Part shown: positions 32,130-37,215 of the stretch, one piece after another
Layout: each line of letters begins with the position of its first letter
Position numbering within the stretch: the stretch's first letter is position 1
Origin: a virus
Length of the DNA stretch: 37,215 bases
IMG/VR virus record: IMGVR_UViG_3300033145_001500
Coordinates: 1 to 37,215 of that record
Reading direction: 5' to 3' (one strand)
Made by a program: the position numbers and the translations under genes
Notes under the pieces: generated by a model
What the model saw: the letters and a program-made list of their open reading frames with translations, nothing else
Told to the model about the DNA's origin: nothing
Databases searched by the model: none

Positions 32130-33778
32130 ATTAACACTGCCCTCGGTCTTGATTTTGTAATCATTTCTACCAATCCGGTAAGGGCATCAGGAGCATCATC
32201 GTGCTTGTTCGTCCCCTCTCGTTGGTAGGTAGTCACAGCCTTATAAAATTTAGGCCACCGTATATCCCAATCATGTGGAAAATAAATGTTTTGCATGACA
32301 TAATTTGAATTTGCTATTATTCGAGCACGTTTATTTTCAGTTTGATGAAACCATTTAACAGGAACTATAGACCATGCCCTTAGATATTCATCATCACCTT
32401 TTTTTATATTTCTTTTTTTATAATTACTGCGATTCATCTTTTTTACAAATCGTATATGCTTCGCTAATCTTTCCGATTCAAGCTCATATTGCTCATGAAT
32501 GATTCTGATTACAGCGCGAGCAAAGCCCCTACCACCATTGTTTGATTCTATTTTGCAGAAACCAACCTTATTTGTTGCCAGCAAAATTGCTGTCTCTTCT
32601 TCCGTAATTTCCATCCCTTCTTTTGAATATAAAACATCAATAAGCCATCCTTGTCCATCCTTTTCGCCCGCTACAAGACCACAAAGAAAATCATCGCCTT
32701 CATCAGCAGTGTCCACGTAGGCTATAATTCTGTCAAATAGAAAATCACGTGGAAATATCGGATGTGTTTTATGATAACGTTCTGCCCGGGGCTTAACAGG
32801 TAAATCAGTATATGTCTTTAATTCCTGATATAGTCTACCTGTTTCATCAAGGGGTATCTGGTGATAATTTGCCATAAAAACATTTTTATCCATGCTTTTT
32901 TGGAGTTCATTATAAGCATCCCTTGATAAAATAGAATCACAGGTCATTTTATCATTTTCAATATCCTTCGCCTCTATCATCAATCGATACCATAATTCAC
33001 TATCTTCACCCTCCAACACCCTACCAGTGGGATCATTAGTCACCCATCGGGTCATATTTATAATTTCAATGGCATCAGGCTCTTTTCGTGATAAAAAAGT
33101 ACCCGAATACCATGTCCATATACGATCTATAGCATTTTCATTGTATGCGGTGGCGGCATCTTTAATAGGATCGTCTACTATAAGGGTGGTTCCACCTTTC
33201 CCGGTAATGGAACCACCCATCCCCGCGCCGATATAACTAAAAAATTGTCCCTCAAGCGCCCATTTTTCAAATGAAGCGTTGCCTTCTTTTATTTTTGAGT
33301 AAGGGAATATGTCGGAATATACTATCTGATGAGGCAAATTCTTTGTTTCATTAATACCATCTCGTACATATCTGCTAAAATCACCCGCGGATTTATCATT
33401 ATAAGAACAATAAATGATACGTTCTGTTGGTTTTTTACCCAAAATCCACATGCAAAACAGCATTAATGTACGGGATTTTCCAAATCTTGGAGGTTCATTC
33501 ACAATCATCTTGTGATACATTACAGGATAAGCACCTTTACTGCCACCACAAACCATTTTTCTCACAAGTTTGCGTTCCCACAGTTTTTGCAATGTATCGC
33601 ATAATTCTTTCAGATACAGTCTATCCGGCAAATAAAATTCGGGAGCAAGCACCCTGCAAAATGTCCAGAACGACTTTATGCATTGTCTGCGTGTCTTTTC
33701 TATAGTCAAAACAAGAAGCTCTTCCACTTCTGTTCTGTCAATCGTTTTCAAGCTTCTTTGTAAGGTTGCTGATTTCAT
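32126..33778 (-). CDS. Terminase large subunit
   Basis: The 550-residue ATPase-nuclease pumps DNA into the prohead and cuts it. The ATPase half has Walker A NEPPRFGKS (94-102) and Walker B TLIVDDPI (around 198-205). The nuclease half begins with YVDTADEGDD (about 354-363, first acidic metal ligand) and ends with HDDAPDALTGL, the usual terminal metal-binding segment. The start at 33778 follows AAGGAAG and overlaps the small terminase gene by 41 bases. Confidence 0.93.
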   Translation of the reverse strand: MKSATLQRSLKTIDRTEVEELLVLTIEKTRRQCIKSFWTFCRVLAPEFYLPDRLYLKELCDTLQKLWERKLVRKMVCGGSKGAYPVMYHKMIVNEPPRFGKSRTLMLFCMWILGKKPTERIIYCSYNDKSAGDFSRYVRDGINETKNLPHQIVYSDIFPYSKIKEGNASFEKWALEGQFFSYIGAGMGGSITGKGGTTLIVDDPIKDAATAYNENAIDRIWTWYSGTFLSRKEPDAIEIINMTRWVTNDPTGRVLEGEDSELWYRLMIEAKDIENDKMTCDSILSRDAYNELQKSMDKNVFMANYHQIPLDETGRLYQELKTYTDLPVKPRAERYHKTHPIFPRDFLFDRIIAYVDTADEGDDFLCGLVAGEKDGQGWLIDVLYSKEGMEITEEETAILLATNKVGFCKIESNNGGRGFARAVIRIIHEQYELESERLAKHIRFVKKMNRSNYKKRNIKKGDDEYLRAWSIVPVKWFHQTENKRARIIANSNYVMQNIYFPHDWDIRWPKFYKAVTTYQREGTNKHDDAPDALTGLVEMITKSRPRAVLI

Positions 33779-34073
33779 CCAAAACTTCCTTATCAGTCAG
33801 ATATGAAAGATTTCCTTTAATATTTATATCTCCTTCGATCTGTTTCAAATCGGGGATTAACTTTTTAGCCAACGCTATCAAAACGGTGCTATTACTGAAT
33901 GCTTCTTCAACCATGTGATCAAGAAGTTTCAATCCTTTACGCTTTTCTACCCGTCGGATTGATTCTACAAGCTCATCTACCTTCGCTACACGAGGCTTCC
34001 TTGTAGAATTAAACAATCCCACATGGCTTGCAGCTATTTGTTCTTTGGCTTGTGGGTTATGGTTTCTTTTCAT
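33738..34073 (-). CDS. Terminase small subunit (candidate)
   Basis: The 111-residue basic and helical protein sits directly before the large terminase. It has an RVAKVDELVESIRRVEKRKG helix, then ALAKKLIPDLKQIEGDINIK, a segment I recall near the C-terminus of small terminases and related proteins. The N-terminus lacks an obvious helix-turn-helix, so it may be a shortened form. Size, order and the transcription start just upstream support the call. The ribosome binding site is AAGGTGGAATGAATT. Confidence 0.7.
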   Translation of the reverse strand: MKRNHNPQAKEQIAASHVGLFNSTRKPRVAKVDELVESIRRVEKRKGLKLLDHMVEEAFSNSTVLIALAKKLIPDLKQIEGDINIKGNLSYLTDKEVLDEISNLTKKLEND

Positions 34074-34094
34074 AATTCATTCCACCTTATTTTC

Positions 34095-34129
34095 CTGTTT
34101 GTTATTGATTTTCTGTTTGTTATTGATTT
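34095..34129 (-). repeat. 17-bp direct repeat in the late leader
   Basis: CTGTTTGTTATTGATTT occurs twice in tandem with an 18-base period (34095-34111 and 34113-34129), between the terminase gene and the candidate late promoter. Its position downstream of the -10 box suggests a binding site for a regulator or a transcript leader feature. Confidence 0.75.
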
Positions 34130-34158
34130 ACTATAGTAAAACACCATTTCTATGTAAA
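34130..34158 (-). promoter_or_regulatory. Candidate late promoter with palindromic -10 region
   Basis: On the minus strand TTTACA (34158-34153), a 17-base spacer and TATAGT (34135-34130) match a sigma-70-type promoter. The -10 box is inside a perfect 14-bp palindrome TTTACTATAGTAAA (34127-34140), a likely operator. It is 57 bases upstream of the small terminase start, so it would drive the head-tail operon. The tandem 17-bp repeats follow directly. Confidence 0.6.
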
Positions 34159-34226
34159 ATTAAAAAGTTTGGTCGAACTGCCAATCACCAGAGAATATTC
34201 CTTTGAACTTTTCGCATACCCCCCCT

Positions 34227-34616
34227 TTATAGGACAACACAGTAGTTACCAATAGATATATCACCAATGGTCACAGCCAACACAGTTTCTAAGTTACAAC
34301 CAAAACCAACGGAACCACAACCATCTGAGTTATAACCAGAACCATAACCATCTAAGTTACAACCAAAACCAAAACCAGTTCCTAATTGGCTACAACCATA
34401 ACCAAAACCAACTGAATCACAACCAAAACCAAAGCAAACATCGTTGGAAGGAACCAATTGGTTATAACCAAGACGAGTACTATCAAAAGGAATTGATTGG
34501 TTTACAGTATCTATTTTAGTGGAAGCACGCTCTCTATTGCGCCTGTTATGTATTGAATATCTCTTACTTTTATTCATTGTCAATAACCTGTCAAGTACGT
34601 AGTTTAAAGGGTTCAT
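34227..34616 (-). CDS. Gly/Cys/Tyr-repeat hypothetical protein
   Basis: The 129-residue ORF has an ordinary N-terminal half with basic residues (MNKSKRYSIHNRRNRERAS) and a C-terminal repetitive region of the form GFG(C/Y)..., for example CFGFGCDSVGFGYGC and GFGFGCNLDGYGSGY. It reflects a DNA repeat built from TTGGTTTTGGTTGT. The leader TAGGAATCCTCT gives a modest ribosome binding site. It may be a Gly-rich coat-like or metal-binding protein, or a simple repeat that happens to be open. It lies alone between two promoter-like regions. Confidence 0.5.
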   Translation of the reverse strand: MNPLNYVLDRLLTMNKSKRYSIHNRRNRERASTKIDTVNQSIPFDSTRLGYNQLVPSNDVCFGFGCDSVGFGYGCSQLGTGFGFGCNLDGYGSGYNSDGCGSVGFGCNLETVLAVTIGDISIGNYCVVL

Positions 34617-34726
34617 AGAGGATTCCTATATTAGTTAATTATGATTCTTATTGTGTCATGAGCACACATTATATCCAATTTGTAATAAATATATATAACC
34701 GCAAGCCATTATGCGATATACAACTT

Positions 34727-34755
34727 ATTATATTAATATAAACTTTATCTATCAA
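34727..34755 (-). promoter_or_regulatory. Candidate minus-strand promoter
   Basis: TTGATA (34755-34750), a 17-base spacer and TATAAT (34732-34727) give a near-consensus sigma-70 promoter reading leftward. It lies in an AT-rich, gene-free 216-base stretch (34617-34832) and is about 111 bases upstream of the Gly/Cys-repeat ORF. The strength of the match is higher than anywhere else I noticed in the window. Confidence 0.65.
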
Positions 34756-34760
34756 TATGG

Positions 34761-34790
34761 TATTGGTAATAGAAAGATATTGGTAATAGA
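34761..34790. repeat. Short direct repeat upstream of the promoter
   Basis: TATTGGTAATAGA occurs at 34761-34773 and 34778-34790, with a 17-base period. On the minus strand it is directly upstream of the -35 box, a place where activators bind. The rest of 34617-34832 holds no gene that I can see. Confidence 0.6.
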
Positions 34791-34832
34791 TTGGATATAC
34801 TAAGGGGAACTCAGGTTATACGGGATTATGTT

Positions 34833-35075
34833 CTATATTACCACATTATATCTAATATTCTTCCACAAGCCATTTTCTATTTCATTTGAGCAAATCTTTC
34901 TTTTATAAGATGCTGCGTTCTTGTTTCTTCTTTTACATCTATATTTTTCTCGTTGGCGTTCTCTCGCTTTTACTGCATGTTCATAACAATACGTTTTATT
35001 AAAAAGTGGTTTACCACATACTCTACACCTGCCTTCATCAATCATCTTTAATTGATACTTTTGTTGACGTGTCAT
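34833..35075 (-). CDS. Small zinc-binding-like protein, 80 aa
   Basis: The product starts MTRQQKYQLKMIDEGRCRVC and has CRVCGKPL, then NKTYCYEHAVKARERQR, giving a Cys-x2-Cys ... Cys-x2-His arrangement like a small zinc finger, followed by a strongly basic tail. Similar short proteins are frequent in phage genomes from memory, with unknown roles. The ribosome binding site is GAAAGGAGAAGAAAA. It overlaps the end of the methyltransferase remnant by 38 bases. Confidence 0.7.
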   Translation of the reverse strand: MTRQQKYQLKMIDEGRCRVCGKPLFNKTYCYEHAVKARERQREKYRCKRRNKNAASYKRKICSNEIENGLWKNIRYNVVI

Positions 35076-35349
35076 TTTTCTTCTCCTTTCTACAATTGAA
35101 ATTCATATGTCGTTTTTTAAGGTTAATACGTTTTTTTGCTATCTCAAAATATGTGGGATCAATTTCTATGCCAATATATCGGCGGTTGGTTTCGATACAA
35201 GCAACAGCAGTCGTGCCAGAGCCAAGAGTAAAGTCCAATACTAATTCACCTTCATCGGTATAAGTCTTAATTAGATATTCAAACAGTGCTACTGGTTTTT
35301 GGGTTGGATGCAAACCAGTTTCCTTGTTAAATTCATGATTTTCTCCTTT
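35038..35349 (-). pseudogene. C-terminal remnant of a beta-type DNA methyltransferase
   Basis: The frame encodes TGLHPTQKPVALFEYLI then LVLDFTLGSGTTAVACIETN and RRYIGIEIDPTYFEIAKKRI. These are the last motifs of a DNA N4-cytosine/N6-adenine methyltransferase, including the SAM-binding FxGxG-type motif. The catalytic (D/N)PP(Y/W) motif and the preceding domain are missing. A TGA at 35352-35350 lies just upstream of conserved-looking residues KGENHEFNKETG, so the frame has no N-terminal half; a TTG at 35313 could start a short form. No second fragment lies next to it. It looks like the 3' end of a deleted gene. Confidence 0.7.
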
Positions 35350-35352
35350 TCA

Positions 35353-35784
35353 TTATATCAATTCCTTTCCACCTTCTGTTTCTGTTATGTACCAAGCATT
35401 ATGTATATCAGGACTAAAAATCACTTGTTGTGCAACAATATAATCTGTATTATAAAAATCAGCCACAGCTTTGAATAATGCTTTGTCATTATCATACTTC
35501 TGCCTGTTGTGAAGATAGTATAACCTGATTTGGAGATCACGTAATGGGGCAGATAATAAATCATATTGCCTTATTCTTCGTTCTATCTGTCTTATCTGTA
35601 AAATCACAGCATCAATGTGCTCCGCAAGTAATGCCAATTCTGCTATTCTGGCTCCGGAACGTTTTTCATTAAAATATAAATTACGAATCTTTTCATATCT
35701 CTGGAGCCTTGCAAATTTGTCAAGAACTTGTGCTTTTTTAATATTCTTTCGATGAAATTTCTTGCTTTTCCGTCTCTTTAACAT
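35353..35784 (-). CDS. Hypothetical basic helical protein, 143 aa
   Basis: The 143-residue product starts with a strongly basic stretch (MLKRRKSKKFHRKNIKKAQV), then long helices (ELALLAEHIDAVILQIRQIE and RRIRQYDLLSAPLRDLQIRL), then ADFYNTDYIVAQQVIFS. It has no recognised family. The ribosome binding site is AAGGAGAAGGAAATCC, and its start overlaps the upstream gene by 7 bases. It ends at the point where the methyltransferase remnant begins. Confidence 0.65.
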   Translation of the reverse strand: MLKRRKSKKFHRKNIKKAQVLDKFARLQRYEKIRNLYFNEKRSGARIAELALLAEHIDAVILQIRQIERRIRQYDLLSAPLRDLQIRLYYLHNRQKYDNDKALFKAVADFYNTDYIVAQQVIFSPDIHNAWYITETEGGKELI

Positions 35785-36170
35785 TGGATTTCCTTCTCCT
35801 TTTCATGGATTGTGCCAATGTGCTTGAGGTTTTGCGATAAAATCTGTGAGAGTGTTTTGACATCATCATAGCTGGTTTTACACTTAACCAAAATCTTCCA
35901 TGTATAATCTGCATTTGAAAATATTAGTGTGCCACGCAATTTTCTTTGTTGATAATCATAATCAATTAGGTCACCCTCAAAAATCCATTTATCCCCGACC
36001 TTAATACCGAGTTCAAATACAATATCTCCATCACCGAAATGTTCAAGATGTAGTGATCTATCAAAATTTATTCCATCTTTCGAGTAGATTGCTCTGCCAT
36101 CTAAAAGCTGCATGTAACAGAGTATCTTGTTATTTATCACAAGCCGCAGCCTTAATTCTTTCTGTGCCAT
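35778..36170 (-). CDS. YopX-like protein
   Basis: The 130-residue protein has a pattern like the phage YopX family: an LGIKVGDKWIFEGDLIDYDY segment like 'yeGDiv', a following GTLIFSNADYTWKILV strand region, and a C-terminal LSQNLKHIGTIHE like 'ieviGNiye'. The family is common in phages of Gram-positive and other bacteria and has no established role. It lies in the right accessory arm with other small genes. Confidence 0.65.
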   Translation of the reverse strand: MAQKELRLRLVINNKILCYMQLLDGRAIYSKDGINFDRSLHLEHFGDGDIVFELGIKVGDKWIFEGDLIDYDYQQRKLRGTLIFSNADYTWKILVKCKTSYDDVKTLSQILSQNLKHIGTIHEKEKEIQC

Positions 36171-36408
36171 TATTCACCTCAATAAGTAAAAGTGTCTCGG
36201 TGGTTTTGTTAAGTTTTCTGCTATCTAATTATGACCATTCATTAAGCACTATTCACTCAGTATTTTCATCCTCTGCGTCGCCGCCATCTTCATCATCATT
36301 GTAACTATTTTCCCGTTTTCATTTGCCCTCCGGAAATTGATTCCACACCCGCCCGCCGAGTTCGGGCATCTTTACGAGTTTGCCATTTATATTTCCCTCT
36401 TTAGAATT
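36171..36408 (-). other. Gap with a split small reading frame
   Basis: No convincing gene fills this 238-base gap. In the same minus frame as the TM gene ending at 36409, the gap reads a stretch NGKLVKMPELGGRVWNQFPE (stop TGA 36319-36321) and then an acidic stretch NDDEDGGDAEDENTE (stop 36253-36255). The two parts look like one small protein broken by a TGA. A decayed gene is the simplest idea. No ribosome binding site supports a start. Confidence 0.25.
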
Positions 36409-36564
36409 TTACCTCAATATAAGCATTATTACAAAGACAAGCACACCAAGAACAAGGCAGCCAATCCTTAAAACTACTGCTCCACTTGTCTCCTCGGACA
36501 TAGGCGCAAAAACAACATACATACACGTTATAAAGATTATAAGCCATCCCTGAAATTCAGTCAT
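36409..36564 (-). CDS. Small two-span membrane protein, 51 aa
   Basis: Start ATG 36564 is chosen because AAGGAGGAG lies just upstream; the open frame extends to 36600 without a good site. The product begins MTEFQGWLIIFITCMYVVFA and ends in a second hydrophobic stretch IGCLVLGVLVFVIMLIL, so it should span the membrane twice. It overlaps the upstream gene by 8 bases. Function unknown; it is not a recognised holin. Confidence 0.65.
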   Translation of the reverse strand: MTEFQGWLIIFITCMYVVFAPMSEETSGAVVLRIGCLVLGVLVFVIMLILR

Positions 36565-36748
36565 AATTCTCCTCCTTTGCAAGTTTCGTGAAGTGGTCAA
36601 TAATAAAGTCTGAACATTCTACATTTCCTGCATCCTGGCATGGCTCCAAAATAGGACAATCATGACACATTATACCACTGCTCCAACTACCTGCCATTAG
36701 CTCAATAACCCTATCCTTCAACACATCCGTTTCTGATATAGTATTCAT
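36557..36748 (-). CDS. Small Cys-rich hypothetical protein, 63 aa
   Basis: Start ATG 36748 overlaps the preceding stop (TGATG), with GGAG upstream; a GTG one codon before is possible. It encodes a Cys-rich segment IMCHDCPILEPCQDAGNVEC then SDFIIDHFTKLAKEE, with Cys-x2-Cys plus two further cysteines, so a metal-bound small protein is plausible. Similar short proteins occur in other phages by memory. Function unknown. Confidence 0.65.
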   Translation of the reverse strand: MNTISETDVLKDRVIELMAGSWSSGIMCHDCPILEPCQDAGNVECSDFIIDHFTKLAKEENYD

Positions 36749-37215
36749 CACAGTTTCTCCATCGTCGGCACTTCAACCCAAACATTCTGCTCCCAAAGAA
36801 ACCTACCGAAACGTTTGATAAAACCACTTTTAAATTTCTCTGGATATCTCACGTCTTGCACTTGACATACCAGATTATGAGTTATCTTAAACCTATGACG
36901 GATAGACTCAAATGGCTGACAAGTAGAAGCCCGCCATTTAGCAAACGGGAGATGGTTAAAGTCAGCTCTGTAAAGGTGCTTTCTTTGGTGGTTTCCACTA
37001 TGAAGCCAAGCTTCCCGTCCAAGGACTTCGGAACTGATGAAAAATTGCAACACACAACCCCAGGGTTTATCCCATCCTCGAAATATTTCCTTATAGAATA
37101 CAGCTGTGCCCATAAGTAAATGACCAAACTCATATCTTTCTGGTGGCTGTTCCTTCAACGGTCTTACTACTGTCAATCTACCTGTCTTAGCGCGTTTGGC
37201 TTCGTGCTGGTCAAG
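36748..37215 (-). CDS. Hypothetical protein, cut by the window edge
   Basis: The frame is open from TGA 36748-36750 to the last base of the window. A TTG at 37176 could start a 142-residue form, but 13 more in-frame codons run to the edge and no ribosome binding site favours TTG, so the gene probably begins outside. Visible segments include RYEFGHLLMGTAVFYKEIFR, GWDKPWGCVLQFF, HRFKITHNLVCQVQDVRYPE and FIKRFGRFLWEQNVW. No family is recognised. Confidence 0.65.
   Translation of the reverse strand, partial: LDQHEAKRAKTGRLTVVRPLKEQPPERYEFGHLLMGTAVFYKEIFRGWDKPWGCVLQFFISSEVLGREAWLHSGNHQRKHLYRADFNHLPFAKWRASTCQPFESIRHRFKITHNLVCQVQDVRYPEKFKSGFIKRFGRFLWEQNVWVEVPTMEKL

Noticed and set aside
1-37215. 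tRNA or rRNA genes, attachment sites, and integrase
   Set aside because: I saw no cloverleaf-like sequence or recombinase motif. A covariance search would be decisive and was not possible here.

Overview
The window is a stretch of a tailed double-stranded DNA phage genome, or a prophage of that type. It holds a nearly complete siphovirus-like morphogenesis module with HK97-fold capsid logic: small and large terminase, portal, Mu F-like head protein, prohead protease, major capsid protein, head-tail connectors, major tail proteins, a paired tail assembly chaperone, tape measure protein, tail hub and a very long fibre. The DNA is AT-rich, genes are tightly packed with many 1-4 bp stop/start overlaps, and most starts have AGGAG-type ribosome binding sites. 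No integrase, repressor, tRNA or host housekeeping gene is visible, so lifestyle and host cannot be fixed. I find no close named relative.

Layout. Bases 1-5569 run rightward (+) and look like the end of an early/replication operon: a small clamp-like protein, a C5 cytosine methyltransferase containing a second long reading frame, several tiny unknown genes, a protein with an octapeptide repeat, a DUF932-like protein and a zinc-finger/TOPRIM primase. At about 5570-5606 this operon meets an intrinsic terminator that folds well only on the opposite strand. Everything from 5667 to the right edge is transcribed leftward (-). In transcription order from the right these are: small accessory genes (34.8-37.2 kb), a promoter/regulatory zone (34.1-34.8 kb) that also holds one Gly/Cys-rich ORF, terminases, portal, head genes, capsid and capsid-associated genes (24-30 kb), connectors and tail completion (20.9-23.4 kb), tail tube, chaperones and tape measure (16.3-20.3 kb), tail tip and fibre (6.9-16.3 kb), and membrane/lysis-region genes (5.7-6.9 kb).

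Most notable points. (1) A perfect 88-bp element occurs at 4330-4417 (+) and 26166-26253 (-). Both copies lie in an intergenic leader just upstream of a small gene, in the same orientation relative to that gene, and the sequence folds into a long three-part hairpin. It links the early and late transcription units and I do not recognise it. (2) The C5 methyltransferase is overprinted by an 849-base second frame with its own Shine-Dalgarno. (3) Virion proteins have gained small modules: one ~105-residue module occurs twice in a tail protein and once spliced into the head-tail connector. (4) The tail chaperone pair overlaps at an A6 run placed for -1 frameshifting. (5) Two capsid-region proteins carry apparent Sec signal peptides. 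(6) A C-terminal remnant of a beta-type DNA methyltransferase lies in the right arm.

All functional names come from reading motifs and gene order by eye. No database search was run.
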